The notes: generated by a model not told the origin, from the letters alone. Positions 46,311 through 59,054 are shown, counted from the stretch's first letter. The stretch: DNA of 64,000 nt from Lepisosteus oculatus (GCF_040954835.1 NC_090718.1:14275532-14339531); one strand, 5' to 3'. A program made the numbers and translations.

Positions 46311-48535
46311 CCGACATAAAAAAAACTTACAAATTCTAGCAACTGTGTAACGATGAAAGAGGTCACTGGGGCTGTGGGACAGCCAGGAAATCGAGCTCCT
46401 GATAAATCTCTCTGCACAGCCTCTAGTGGATCCGATAACTGCCCGCTTAATTGCTTAATTTGTGTGCAGACTTTACCCTCTGCGAGAGACGATTGTCTTA
46501 ACGGCAGAGCGCCTTGCATTCCATGCTGTTCTGTCACGTAGTCGGGGAACTGACGAGCACAAAACGTCAGGCAGCCTTGATAAAACCCACTCAATTCACT
46601 AAGCGTAAGCGCCCCCACCAGTCTTACAGAAAAGACCTGGCGAAACTCGGAGGGTGTGATGCAATTATAAGGGAGGTCAATACTATCTACCAGGCGATGG
46701 CTGCGTTTTAGGTACCGTGACAATTTGACACGATACAATCTCAGCTTGCCGCACGTCGTTTTAATGACATAATATACTCGGTTTCCAAGCATCATCCACG
46801 TAATATTGCTTGGGCATCGAGTTGAAAGAATAAAAAAAAAAAATACTCTAATGTGTTTTACAAATGTCATTTTCCCTTACCGTGATGTCAAGATATGGGA
46901 ACTAAACAATGACACAGTGGATACATTAACACAAATAAAACACGCGTTATATACTACATTTCACTTTCTTGTCCAATTTATAAAACTTTATTATCAGGAA
47001 AATAAACCTCACAAATTAAAGCCATTTTCACATGGGATATCTAGTAAAAAATACCGATCCCCGTTCTTCCCAAAGTTCTCTTTGGGATTATATGTTTTTG
47101 GTTGGGCGGAAGTAGACGCAGGAATGAGGGAGCGATCAGTCTGGGCGGAGTGATCGGGGAGGTATTGTCAATTTGTTGAAAGTAATAGACTGTAAGAAGA
47201 GAAAGGAAGACTTGCGGCCGTTAAAGAAAAACTCAGAAGTTTACGGTCTGTTGTTTGAAGAGTTTAAAATAAAGGGGTTTCTTCTATCTGGGAGCGTTGC
47301 TACCGTGCGGCAGAAAGAATAAGGGTGGGAAACGGGACAGAAGCAAAACACTGGATTGCAAAAACATGGAGACACGGAGAGAAGGGTATTCCGCGCAAGT
47401 TTGAGGGATTTCGTCTGCAAGTCCAACATATCGGGGAATTTGAAGTGTCGCCCGGAGCTGAAACCGGTTCGATTTGTAGCCTCATCCCTTCGCTGTTCCC
47501 CTTTTTTGTGGAAAAGATCTGTTTTCGGATCGGGGAATAAGAGGGAAGCCGAGTATCGAGAGAACACCAAAAAAGTTTTTGCCCTGGAAAGCGCCGGACT
47601 GCCTTGCTGAGGAAATCTGGGAGTTCGTGTTGCTGGAAAAAAAAAAAAAAACAACAAGGGGGGGGGGGAGATCGCGTTTTAAAAACCACGCACAGCCGTG
47701 CGGGCGCGCCTCGGGTTGCTATGTAAGGATCGGGAAGGGGGGAATCTCAAAATTAGAAAAAAAAAGGACAAGAATTTGCAGGTTTTTGGAAGAGCAGGAG
47801 CAGGAGCAGGAGGAGGAGGAGGAGGGGGGGGGTAGTCTTTTTTTTCCTTTTCATTATTCATTGGAATATCGGCAAAGCAGGAGGGCCTGTTTCTGGACAG
47901 CGGGGCTCTGAGGAGCCGGGAGGCTAATGGGAGTCCTCGCGGCCGGGAATGCTGTGAGTCGCGCGACCGGGACGGGCTGCTCGCGCCGGGCTTCGGGAAA
48001 GTCCCCCGAGCTGGTCGGGAGGGAGCGGGCGGCGCAGTAGGATGAGCGACGGCGGGCACGGCTCCGGGGGGGAAACCGAATAGGGATGTATATTCCTAAA
48101 AGCATCGTTTAAAAAAAAAACAAAAACAGAAACAGAAATAGCCGCCGCCGCAGCAGCAGCAGCAGGACGGGTGGGGGGGTGTGGAGGGGACCCCACGGTG
48201 GTGTGATGAGAACCTCGCCGACTGTAAAGGCAGGATTCGAAGGGAACAGAGGCGAAGCCGGAGAAAGGAGAGTTTTCCAGCCGGGAAGCGCCTTCACAAT
48301 AGGAATTTCAGTGCGCCGGCGGAATTGAGCACCAGGCGGCGGGGAGACGGAGCCAGGGGGCGACGCGTGCTCGGGAATCCCGTCCTGCGGATTTTTTTTT
48401 GGGGGAAAAAGCCTTTCGCGCATTCCCCGCGTCAGACCCTTCCGGATTCTCTTAGGATTGTACAGCGATCGCCCGGATCTGCTTCATTTTTAGATCCATT
48501 TATTTATATGAGATACAATTTTTCTTCCCGCTCCA

Positions 48536-48802
48536 GTGGAAGGATCCCCGTTTACATTATTGTTGTCGTGCGCCCGGTGTGGGAGAAAGAGTCGTCGCGC
48601 TGCGGAATCTCGACAGAAGTCTGCCCGACATCTCGTCCACTGGGGTTTGTTCTTCAGCGATATTCGTATCATTGTTGGCATTTGTGACACACACACACAC
48701 ACGAGAGAGAGAGAGAGCATCCTGACGGATATTAGGAGGGACCTGCTACTTTCCCGACAGACGGAGGGTATTTTTATTTTTGTTAAAATGCTAATTGGAT
48801 AA
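48536..48802 (+). other. Upstream ORF(s) in arhgef12 leader
   Basis: A frame opens at 48536 (88 codons) and closes at TAA 48800-48802, 31 bases before the main ATG. The last in-frame ATG at 48788 alone would give a four-residue peptide, MLIG. They matter only if included in the mature 5'UTR. Confidence 0.4.
48687..48717 (+). repeat. CA/GA microsatellite
   Basis: About eight AC units run directly into GA units. Confidence 0.85.
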
Positions 48803-48833
48803 GAGCCGAAGCAAAACTCGAAACAGAAGCCCA

Positions 48834-48865
48834 ATGAGCGGCACACAGTCTACAATCACTGACAG
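48834..48865 (+). CDS. arhgef12: ARHGEF12 (LARG) coding exon 1, partial gene
   Basis: Encodes MSGTQSTITD and two bases of an Arg codon, followed by the donor GTAAGC. These residues match the start of human ARHGEF12 as I remember it (MSGTQSTITDR). ARHGEF12 is a RhoA guanine-nucleotide exchange factor with PDZ, RGS-like, DH and PH domains that couples G12/13 receptors to Rho. Only the first 11 residues lie in this window; exon 2 was not found by 64000, so intron 1 is longer than 15 kb. Placement right after tlcd5 on the same strand agrees with human synteny. Confidence 0.9.
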
Positions 48866-51800
48866 GTAAGCGATTCGCGGTGGCGTTTGTCTTGGCTTTT
48901 GTTGATATCATTTCCAGGCGTGCAAGGCAAAAAGTGTCTTTTTTTTTTGTTTGTTTGCACGGCGCGGCGTGATGTCTCCCATTAATGTTTTATTTTAATG
49001 TGGTTTATCACCCCTCCCCTCAGTCTGTTTGTCAGGCGTTGATCCGGAGAGAAACGATGCTACAGTATGTGCAGATAAAACCTGGCGGTGGGAACAAAGC
49101 TGTCGGGGCCGCGGGAGCGAGCGCAGTGTCGCCGCGCCGGGTGGGCGAGATCGCGCGGCGCGGCGGGGCACGCGGGAGTCGGGTGGGCTTCGCACGTCCA
49201 AAGCTCAGTTTCATTTCTGAACTGCGTGAAAGGTGGTCGGAGATGGGGTTGTTTGTATTCCCCACACCGAATGGTTTTGACCTTGTGGCCGATACGGTCA
49301 TGTTACGGAGCGTGACACATATGCGCGACGTTCATTGACGAAGGGCCCCCCGTCTTCGGTCTCATACGATCTCGCATGCTCAGATTTCCGAGGGGCGGAA
49401 TGCAATCGAAGCGGAGCCCGAACGGCTTTCCGGGGTGGGGAAGGACCGGGTGCTTTTGCGCGCAGCGAAGTTGCAGGCGGCAATGGAGTGGGTTCCGTCT
49501 GCACGACAAGCGCCTTGGATTGCATAACGCGCCGCTGCGTGTTCGTGCGTGTGCGCCCCAGCACTGGGGCTCAGACCCCAGAGGCGCCGGGCATGTGTGC
49601 TCAGTGTCGGGGCTCTCTGTTCCAGTACCTGCGGTGCTTTCTTCTGGTGCCCAGCGGTTTTGGTGGCAGGTGTGGCGATGTGGACTGAAGCCACCCTCAT
49701 GCCAAGGGACCAGCGGTCTGCCTGTCTGACGACTGGCTTGCATTGCGCGCCCCTGGGGTTCTTGCAGGGTGACGTCCCGGTCCGGCGGAGGATGGGGTTG
49801 GGCCGGACGGCTGACCCGTCCGCAGGGTCAGTTTTTACTCGACTGGTTCACCTGCTTGTGACTGCTCCCGACAGGTGCCGGGGAGCGATTTACCCAGGGA
49901 CAGGGTGGAGAGAGGGATTTCTTTTCCGAATTCATTTTGTTTTTGTTTGTTTTCTGTGATTTAAATGGCATTTCTGCATTTCATCCTGGGGAGAAGAAGC
50001 GAGCGAGCCAGCGCAGTGCTCTTCTGTGCTGGTCTCCCCCTGGCGCTGTGTGTCGGTGCCCCAGCAGGGACTGAGAGGGGGTCAGTCGGATCACGAGCTG
50101 TGCGATCCGAAGGCCGTGCCTGAAGCCTCTGGTCCCCCAAGTACAGGAGACCGGAAGGCCGTGTGTTGGCGTGGCCTGCCTGCTCGGGAGCACCTTTGCT
50201 CTGAGATGTGTTGTCCGTTCTGAATAGCAGCTGAGCTGGAGGGGCCCCCAGAGGGCCCGGCCTGCAGTTCGGCACCCTCCTCGGCAGAGTGGCTCTCGGG
50301 CCGCTTGTCTCTCTCCAGCCCCGCCAGAACGGGCCTGCCCCTTGTGTGGAGAGGGGTTTGGGGTTTTGTGTTTCGGCCTCCCTGCTCCCCAGTATGCGGT
50401 GTGCTGGGTGGGCTGGGCAGTGGGAAGCAAAACCTCATCCGGGTGTCGGAGCACCTCAGTCCCTGCCTGCGCCCGGGTGCCGGCCCTGTCCGCATCGTCT
50501 CCCTCCTGGCTTGGCCCCGAAGACCTTTCCCATCTGCAGATCCCCCCCGTTTGATTTCTTGTCCGCTGACCCTCCTGCTTCCCTCCCCTCTTAGCTGGGG
50601 AAAAAAAACGAGCCAAGTCTTTCCCTGCTTCTCCGACGCGCAGATCTCTGCTGTGTGGCTTGCGTGTCGGTGGTCTTGCTGCCTTTGCCGAAGACTGAAG
50701 CCGTCGCTGTGTGCAGAGACGCCCCCGCCCCCCTCTGCTGGCGAGGAGTTCGGCTCGGCACCCTTCCTCGCCTCGTCTTCCTCTCTGGTGTGCAGCCTGT
50801 GGCCTGCGTGGTGCTGTTTGGTGCAGCGCAGAGGCTGATGTAGTGGAGCTCTTGAGCACTTGGGAGCTGTCTTTCTTGTGGAGATTGTGTGTGTGTGTGT
50901 GGGATAGGACTACTCGGGTGTCCCGGGCTATCCTAGCCTGCGTCCCTGTGCAGCACCGCGTCACCTTCCAGCTGGCCTGCGGGCTAGCCTCCTGGCACGG
51001 GCTGTGCCTGCTGGCACGGCGCCTGCCCCTCGCTGCCACCCTCTCTGATTCTCCCCGGGCACCTCGCGGTCGAGACGTACGGCACAGGCCGGCGGAGCTG
51101 GCTGCTGGCGCAGTATTAATTAGACGAGCAGTGGTGTGGCACCAGCAGGCGGGCCCTGTAACCGAAGGCCACAGACGTGAGGCGCTAGGCCTGTCCCTCT
51201 GTCAGAAGGCTCAGTGTTGATCGCTGTCTCTGCTGTAACCAGAGGTGCCCGAACAAAACAGATCTGCATAAAATAAATGCTCTGTATCCCAATTATTACA
51301 TTTTGTGTGTGATGAAAAATAAGGGAAATAGGAAAAAGTGGTTCTTTTAAGTCAGAGCACAGGACTGTAAATTAGCCGAAGTCACAACACTAATGGGAGC
51401 TGGTTTTCACACGCGCTGGATGTGTGTTTAAGCTCGGCGTGACGAGATCGTCTGGGATGGGGAGGGAGTGCTGCTCTCCTGTACAAACAGGGCCTTTTGT
51501 GCTGTCGGGGCTCAGAAACGCCGAGACAGGGCTGCGCGGTGCAGGGCTGGGTCACCTTCTTTCCAGCCAGGACTGCGTGTTCGGTGAGTCAGCGGAGATA
51601 TTAAAGTGTGGTGCTCGGAAACATGATTCAAAAAATTGACAAAGCGGGCACTGTGCTGGAGGGACACGAGAAAAAAAAGAGCTCTTTCAGTCCTCTAAAA
51701 GTCAATAATAGTCATTTTTGAGGCAGAATAGCGGGTTGTATGACCACAAATGGCTTCCAGATTCTTTGCGCATAGCGGCCCGCTGTTTAAAGTAATTATA

Positions 51801-52034
51801 AGGGGACTGAATGGGTTCTTTTAGGTTTGTGTCTTTGATGGGCGTGGGGAGTGTGACAGCTTTGGTGTTTACTCTGAATTGTCAGGGGTGGAGGCCAGTG
51901 GAGGCCTTCAGATCCTCTTTCATGTAGGTGCTGCCTGAGTGTGGCACTGTGTTGCACAGTCCAGGGCCTGTAAGAAGCAGTCTGCAGGCTGCCATTAGCT
52001 ATGTTCCTCAAGCTTGCTTTCAAAAGTATTATGG

Positions 52035-52376
52035 TAATAATTCCTTATATATATATGTGTATATAGCACATTTCTGGACACTCCACTCAAAGCACTTTAC
52101 AAGTAATGGGGATCCCCTCCACCACCACCAGTGTGTAGCCCCTCCTGGATGATGCACCAGTACTCTCCCCACACACCAGCTCTCGGTGAGGAGAGCAGAG
52201 TGATGCAACCAGTCCAGAGACGGGGATCATTAAGAAGCCATGATTGCTAAAGACCAGGGGGAAATGTGGCCAGGACACAGGGGTCACACACCTAGTCTTT
52301 TCGGAAAGTGCAGATTTTAATTGACTACGGAGAGTCAGGATCTTGGTTTTATGTCTCTTCTGAAGGACGATGGCTT
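52035..52376 (-). mobile_element. 5S-derived SINE family, truncated copy D
   Basis: It shares the CACTCCACTCAAAGC tail block and the CCATGATTG and GAGAGTCAGGA body blocks with 27033-27587. The 5S head is missing. Confidence 0.7.
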
Positions 52377-52754
52377 TAATGTGACCTTTATGAAAATGGA
52401 ACAGGTGTGGCCGTTTTACAGTTGTATCGTGAGGTAAATGGCACATGCCCTGCTGGGATGTGACTGGTTAATGTGGTGTTTTTCTGACTGGATTCAATAT
52501 GTTTGTAATGCAAAACGATGAGAGGCCCTTTACCAAGTACAGCAGCACTACTGCACTGAGCAGATCAGCTTGCTGGTGCCGCCATTGAACCTTGTCAACA
52601 AGCTGATTCAGCTGATGCTGTTCTGCAGAGCGACTTCTGTTTGCAAACATTTAACCAGCTGGGTGGTTTACTGGAGCACTATGGGTTCAGTTTGGGACCT
52701 GGGGTGCTATTTGTGTGGAGTTTGTATCTGTGAGTAGGCTGCAGCGTGGAGGAG

Positions 52755-52890
52755 TCCGGGGCCATAACCTTTCACTGACCGGAGGGTTGTGGGTTCAGAT
52801 CCTAAGTTGGACACTGCTGTTGTACCTTTAATCAAGAAGCGTCTTTTAGCTTTTGCTGCTCCAGCAAAATTCCAAGGTCAAACATATAAT
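52755..52890 (+). mobile_element. tRNA-derived SINE, V/HE1-like, partial
   Basis: B box GGGTTCAGATCC, then GACACTGCTGTTGTACC and TTTAATCAAGAAGC, all shared with 60180-60362. Confidence 0.65.
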
Positions 52891-52905
52891 GACCAAACCT
52901 TTAGG

Positions 52906-53075
52906 TTAATTGGCTTCTGGGCAAACTGACCCTCGTCTGTGTGCGTCTGCGCTGCGATGGACTGGCGTCCCGTCCAGGGTGTCCTCTACCTTGCGCCCCC
53001 TGCTGGTCGGGATAGGAGAGGACTGCTCCCCTGTGACCCTGAACTGGACGAAGTGGTTAGAAAAAGGATGAATTC
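52906..53075 (+). mobile_element. tRNA-derived SINE family 2, 3' part
   Basis: GTTAATTGGCTTCTGGGCAA, ATGGACTGGCGTCCCGTCC and ACTGGACGAAGTGGTTAG are the family's 3' half. Confidence 0.7.
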
Positions 53076-53274
53076 TAATAGCTAAGTCAGCAAGCATGCC
53101 AGGTTCTCCATTAAAACAAGACCTGTACTACATTAATGTAAGGCACTGCCCCAACATGTAGCTGCTAATACAGGTAACATATTGAGTCCTGCTTGATCGA
53201 ATTCGATTTTTCGGTGCAGTGAGCAATGTAGTTGCGGTAAAGGGCTTGGTAAAGCTTTGGCAGTTGTGTGTAGG

Positions 53275-53480
53275 ATAGCTCTTCCATTCCAGGTGCCTTT
53301 ACAACATGGACCAGGAGGGATGGATCTCTTGAGGGTTGTGGGGGACTGGAACAAGCTTCTCAGTCATGAGCTTCTTTCGAGAAACAGCTGGAGAGGACCC
53401 TCAGGTCAGTGCGCTACTGTCAGACGGGCTGGATGGGGCCCAGTGGCCTCCTCTTATTTGCAAGTGCTCCTATGCTCCTG
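53275..53480 (+). mobile_element. CR1-like repeat fragment
   Basis: RVVGDWNKLLSHELL in the + strand resembles the CR1-like RVVxxWNxLP end, and GGGCCCAGTGGCCTCCTC is the usual noncoding end of the same repeat. Confidence 0.5.
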
Positions 53481-54308
53481 TCAGGCAGGCCTCCGCGCTC
53501 TTTTCTCCTTGCAGGGATCCATCCTAGCTCCGAGAATGTGACAGTGGCACAGCGCCACAGCTCCTCAGGGCGGCCGCGGTCTCCTTACATGGTTAAATTG
53601 ATCTGTTGCCTTGGGGCCTTGCAGTCAATGAAAAGAGTTGATTCAGTTAAAGGGAAACGGCGATGCAGTTTGATTGTCGTTTTCCAACGCGCTTGTGAAC
53701 CGGGGTGTCTGTGTTTGTTTGTTTGTTTTTAATGGGCCTCCTGGGGGTCGGGCGGACGTGGCGAATACTGATGGTGTTGGGCCACCTTGCAAGCAGCAGG
53801 AACACGGCCCGGGGATCGGTGAGCCGGTACTGGAGAGGGGGGAGCGGGACGGGGCTGGGGCGCGACGAGACCGCAGCGTGGGCTTCTGCGTGCTGGCTGC
53901 CTCTTGACGGGGAAGACTGGCGGAGCTGGCGAGGCGGAAAGCCTGGGATGACTTGGGCAGCTCCGCAGCGAGGCTCGAAGGTTCCGCGTGTGCTGTGCGG
54001 AACCCGGCAGGCTCGAATTCTGCTGGGTGTGCCGGCGTGCCAAGACAAACACACAGCGCAGCCGAGTAGGTGCTGGAGAAGCCGGTGGGGGGTGGGGGAG
54101 AGAGGCGGAGAGGCAGAGCTGCCCCCAAGCACACCAGCCCTAATTAGATTCCAACTTCAGCTCGCAATAAACCGCAAAATTAGTGAAAGACGTCTGAACT
54201 TATTAGGTCTGACAGGCCTTTGCCCGAGCTGAAAGGCAGTGTAATTTACTGTTTCCTTCGCGCCCCGATCCCATCTCTCTGTGCGGCGAAGAAATCGGCC
54301 GGCAGTGG

Positions 54309-54333
54309 AAAATAATAATAATAATAATAATAA
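54309..54333 (+). repeat. (AAT)n microsatellite
   Basis: Eight AAT units followed by an A-run. Confidence 0.85.
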
Positions 54334-56758
54334 AAAAAAACCAGCCACCCCCTGCGTTAAGCCCGTGTCTTCGTCCTGTGCCCTGAGCGAGGGCTGCTCG
54401 ATCAGCAGTGTCAGGAAATGCCAGGCGATAAGTAAAAGGTGACTGGGGAGCTGGGAGTGGGGGGGCTGTCTGGGTGGGCAGACAGGGAGGTGGAGACGTC
54501 GTTGCTGTGGACTGGGATGTCGCGCCTGAAGAAGACGTTTCCCTCGCCCGTAGACACCAGCTCAGGGGTCGTCCTTCTGTAGGCAGAACAGGTTCTGGGT
54601 TTCAGTCAGGAGCTCAAAGGGATGGGTCATGGTGTCAACGCTGGTGTTTTTTAGTCTGTTTCGGAGGAGGCTCTTGCGGGGGGGTCTCACATGGCTGCCT
54701 CGCTGCCGTGCCATGCCTCTCCTGCAGGGCCTGAGAGCCGATCAGTGGTGTGTCGCTTGTCCCCACCAAGCATGGGAAACGGCCTGTCCAAGTGATGGGG
54801 ATCCCAGTCACGGTCACCCACGCACGTCTTGTACTAAAAGCAGGCTTTCAAGTCAAGATCAAGATGAGAGTGGGAATGTACAAGTCCGTAATGTGTTTCT
54901 TGGCTGTAATTAAGCCATGGTCGTTTTTAAGAGCTTTCCTGCTGTTTCCTCTGCTGTTCCCACTCGATTTCCTGGAGGGTTACTGCATGCGATGCCTGTG
55001 GTGTTCTCTTCCTGTCCTGCAAGTGTCTTTAAGTATCCGTTCTAATACGATGAAAAGCTCTTCAGCACAACACTCTCAAGTCTGGTTTTATTTCTGCTCC
55101 ACGCTTCTAGTTTGCTTGTGCTCGCGGTCAGTTATTATATCTCATTGGAGTTAGAAACAGCCGCTGGAGTGCAGTTCTTCCTCCACCTGTCGCCTGCTGG
55201 AAACCTACTCCTCTTCCCGGAGTGCAGGAGTCGTGTGGGACAGTGGGAAGCTCTGGAGCAGGAGCGCGTCTGTAATAATATTATCTGTAATTAAAGACAG
55301 GTACCTCTGCTTGAAGGACAGATGTTGAAACTTTGGTAAATTTGTCCTTTTTTAAGAAAGAAATGACTTTGTGATTGTGGATTATTTTGAGGAAGCCAGC
55401 TATGGAGAGTCAATCTGGTCATTCTTGTTGGATTTTAATTTAATCCTATATTTGCCCTGATAAATCGGCTGAGAACAAATTCTCCTTTACAGCGAGGACC
55501 CGGAGCATCCTTTCCAGAGCAGTGCTTGTGAGAGGCCATTATGGGCCGAAAGACTTGGGAGAACCAAGGTTGTTACTGGGTCCCAGGGGCCCAGATTGAT
55601 AGACCCTCATCTGCCCCGTTCTGTCATTCTGTCCTCTTGAGTCTTTTCTTGGATTTGCCTTCCGGACTGAATCCTCCACAGGAAAGGGCTGGGAGAGAAG
55701 AGTAAGTTCGGAAGAGCTGCGTGAGTCCAGTGTTGAAGACCTTTCTGGGCCCTGTGCCTGTTTTCCATCACTTTGGAGTGAGATGAAATTTCCGGGAGCC
55801 CCGTGAGCAGCTGTAAACCTTTGCCAACCCTGCAGGTCCCTCATGAGGTGTAAAGTGGTTTGACCCAGCGTTCATTGATCTCTCGTTACTCTATGAAACT
55901 GCGGCTCGACTTTGCACGCAGAGTGGCGGGGGTCTGGGACAAGCCGCCCAGGCGGCGCAGGGGCTGCCGATTTTCCCGTGGACTACGAAGTGACTCTGCC
56001 GGCTGCATGTCCCCCGCTGTTGGAATTGGGAGTGTGGCCGTGGGGGTTGCGAAGGGGGCGATGGCTCACGCAGCTCTGTCTGTTATTATCAGCTTTGGTT
56101 CTGGTCTGGCCGTGTGGAAAATCGGCAGGGACTCCATTGTTCAGTAATGGCTTTCTCCTGCGTTAGCCATTTGAGACGGGAACATCGCAGGGCTGGGTTT
56201 GCTTATCTTGGCCTTTGAAGTGAGTCTGCTCTCTCTTTTTTTTTTTTCCTCTTTTTATTCATGTACTTCCAACTCCATCTCGCTAACCTGCAGGCACCTT
56301 TTAAAGGGAGCTTGGAAGGACGGATCTTTTTAAACCGGTCACTTTTTATTGGCCGGCTGATGTTCAGGGCCGAGCGTCTCCCGTGAGCTCGGGGGTTTAG
56401 CGCCGGGCCCGATCCGGGTGCTGACCACAGCCAGGAAAGAGGCTCCGTCCTCTTTTGTCGCCGCGTTGCGCTGACGTCGGCGTTTTCGGAGGCCCTGCGG
56501 GGGAAGCAGACACGTCGGCGCAAAGCAAGGTCCCCCGGCCCGTCAGGCCCCGCGGCTCCGTCGCCAAAGCCCCTGCCGCGTCGCCGCGAGGGCTCATGGG
56601 AAGGGTGTGAGCTGGGCTGCGATGGCGGCTTGAAGATTGGTGAGCAGGGGGGGAGCAGGTTTTCTCTGCGCTTGTGACGGGGCCTGAGATCTGTCACAGA
56701 ACTGTCCACTGATGACTTTTGCACTGAGAGATCTAGTTGACGTTTCTTTTGGGGAGGC

Positions 56759-56791
56759 TGTGTAACCCATGTGTAACCCATGTGTAACCCA
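56759..56791 (+). repeat. Three 11-bp tandem units
   Basis: TGTGTAACCCA repeated exactly three times. Confidence 0.85.
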
Positions 56792-58574
56792 CACGTCTCT
56801 CGGCAGCCAGGCCCCCGAGCTGCAGTGCGGTACCACAGCGGAGCAGCACGACTGTGACACTGGAGCTGTGAGGCCTCACGGGGTCGCGACCTCTGACCCC
56901 ATTATGCCATGCCGCGGGGAAACGATGGGCCAGCGTGAGAGCTGGGGGTTTCCGCGGGAGCCGCCAAGCGACTATCACGGTAGAAAGCCGTGCCGGATGA
57001 GTAGCAGGCTCTCCGGCTCTAGCAGGGCTGCTGGCTGTGTCCTCGGAGCTCCCTGCATGATGGAGGCTTTGTTCCTCGGCGGTCAGGGCCACTGCCGTTG
57101 CTCCAGCAGCAGTCGCAGCCCCGCAGAGCCCTTCCGCGTTTCCGGAAGCTCGCTTTCAACAGCGGCTGGCTCTCTTGGAAGGGCTCCAGGCCCTGGGACT
57201 TGTCTGTCACTCTCACGGAACGGGAGCGCGGGGGTGGACTGCTGCTTGCCCGCTCGCAGGAGTGAGGGGGCGCAGTGGAGCCCCGATTTCCTCAGCCGGG
57301 TGACCCCGTCTTCTCCAGTCCCAGGACTTAAAGGCTCTTTGCTTTTGTGCAAGCCCTTCAGGGCTCGCAGGAACATTTCTGAAAGTTCTGAATCCGTTTT
57401 AGCAACACAAACAGTGCTGTATCTCCCAGACTTTTCCTTTAATAGATGGACGAGAGAGCTGCCAGCAGAAAGAGGGCCTTAGTGACAGCCAGCATTTTGT
57501 CTGGATATAGACAGTCTGACCCTCTGGAGAGAACACTGCATCTGGTTGCATGAGCCTTCATGACTCTGGAGCCAGCTGGAGCCGTGTCCAGTGTCCGGAC
57601 ACAGCTGACGCCTGTCTGGGGAAGAGGAGGGACGTGCCTCGGGGGTGGCCTGGCTCTCTCTGGTGAGATGAGGCTGATCCCACTCTGTGGGGCCTCCTTG
57701 AGGCGAGCAAGGAAGAAGGTGGCTCCGCAGCGTGGGGTGACATCTGCTCGCTCATTTGCAGAAAACCCACGAGGTCATAATCAAAAGGAAAGGGACAGAG
57801 GGCAGCGGGTCTGAGTGCACTGCTGATCCCTGTGTGTGTCCGAGCCGCGCAGTCCTGCAGGGCCCTCAGCGTTTTCCAGTCGCTGAAAGAACAAACCACA
57901 CAGCCTTTACCATCGCTCTCTGGCTCCGATCGCACGGTGTGTAGGGAGGGGGGGCGGCTCTGTACTGGCAGAGCTGTCCAGTGAGAGAACCGGTGAGAGT
58001 GCTGCTGCTGGTCTCTCCTGGGGTTGCCGTCTTCCTGTCGATCCGTGTGAAAGGCCCATGTGGCGCGCCGGTGGGACCTGTTGGTGTTCTGTGTGTTTTG
58101 CACGTGCTGACTCACCGCTCGCGACTTGCCATGGGCCACCTGCCCAGGCGCTGAACTCATTCGGCTTGATTCGTGCGAATCGCTCGGGCCTCGAACCTGG
58201 AAAAACGCCTCCCGTCGTTTTCTCCCTTTCTCATTCGGTCAGCGCTTCTGGTTTTGGGAAGCATTTGGCTTCAGGCTCAGCTGGCGGGGGGGACACCAAG
58301 GCAGTCTGGGAAACGCAGGCCCTGACTTGCATCAGTAGACGGTAGACATCACTTTAGAGGTTTTACCGGGATAATCACACTTTTCTTACAAAAAAAGCCC
58401 CAAAAAAGAGCTAAGCAGACAGATGATTAAGGAGTCTGGTATATTGTCTAGTAAAATGGTTCAGTTTCATTAGAAATACAGAGCTCGTTTCTGTTATCTG
58501 ATGCATGAGTTAATTTTGCGTCTGTTTTAAGCGTATCTGTTTTTATTTTACATGAATTTTTCTGGATTTATTAA

Positions 58575-58740
58575 GTGCTGTCTGACTCTTGCCCATTCAC
58601 CAGCTGAAGCACACTGTCCATTGCAGGGCACACATCCTGTTCATCACATGAAGCAGGTCATTTAGAGAGGCCAACACAACAGAGAACATGCAAACTCCAC
58701 ACATAGTTCCTCAGGATGGAAGAACTGCTTTGCTATCATG
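58575..58740 (-). mobile_element. tRNA-derived SINE family 2, fragment
   Basis: The + strand shows TTGCAGGGCACACATCCTG and AACATGCAAACTCCACAC, the complement of the family blocks. Confidence 0.5.
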
Positions 58741-58838
58741 CCACCGCAGGTGTGGGTCAATCCACTGTCTGGTTTTTACAGGCCAACTTTCTGTGTACCA
58801 TAAGCAGATCTGTGTATTGGAATTGTGTCAAAAGTGCC

Positions 58839-59054
58839 GTGCTGGTCTCTGGTCCGCAGCTCTGCTTGTGCACCGTGCTGGTCTCTGGTTACCAGCCCTG
58901 CTTGTGCGCCGTGCTGGTCTCTGGTCCGCAGCTCTGCTTGTGCGCCGTGCTGGTCTCAGGTCCGCAGCTCTGCTTGTGCGCCGTGCTGGTCTCAGGTCCG
59001 CAGCTCTGCTTGTGCACCGTGCTGGTCTCAGGTCCGCAGCCCTGCTTGCGTCTC
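58839..59054 (+). repeat. 36-bp minisatellite, six copies
   Basis: Six units of exactly 36 bases, each starting GTGCTGGTCTC, with a few substitutions between copies (CTGG/CAGG, CACC/CGCC). Because 36 is a multiple of three, all three + frames stay open and mimic a repetitive protein. Confidence 0.95.

Larger units (their letters stand above)
39731..47639. other. Intergenic tlcd5-arhgef12
   Basis: 7.9 kb without a recognisable gene. It holds a CRE-like cluster (41032), an orphan GC-rich island (41990), two SINEs (43045, 45013), a CR1-like fragment (46060), an imperfect hairpin near 44911-44962, and a 28-bp tandem duplication near 44146-44193. Confidence 0.5.
47640..48833 (+). promoter_or_regulatory. 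arhgef12: arhgef12 CpG-island promoter and 5'UTR
   Basis: GC-rich sequence with purine triplet runs (about 47800-47830), a GCC/GCA run (48141-48165), and a CA/GA microsatellite (48687-48717). The leader ends at the arhgef12 ATG. No TATA box is obvious, as usual for a CpG-island gene. The transcription start is not placed. Confidence 0.6.

Noticed and set aside
46271-46870. 199-codon minus-strand frame
   Set aside because: It begins in AT-rich intergenic sequence and runs into a CR1-like fragment; no domain recognised.
49981-51039. 352-codon open frame on the minus strand, the longest in the window
   Set aside because: It lies in the GC-rich start of arhgef12 intron 1 and overlaps several open frames on both strands. 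It is rich in Arg, Gly, Pro, Ser and Thr and shows no domain or motif.
53643-54232. Overlapping open frames of 160-175 codons on both strands
   Set aside because: Mutually overlapping frames in GC-rich intron, with no recognisable domain.
56759-56791. Interstitial telomere repeat
   Set aside because: The unit TGTGTAACCCA is 11 bp and only resembles TAACCC; three copies.
56769-58160. Open frames of 237 codons (+) and 200 codons (-)
   Set aside because: Composition-driven, no family resemblance, no splice or promoter context.
58839-59054. CRISPR array or repeat protein
   Set aside because: Contiguous 36-bp units without spacers in a vertebrate intron: a minisatellite. The apparent repeat protein exists in three frames at once.
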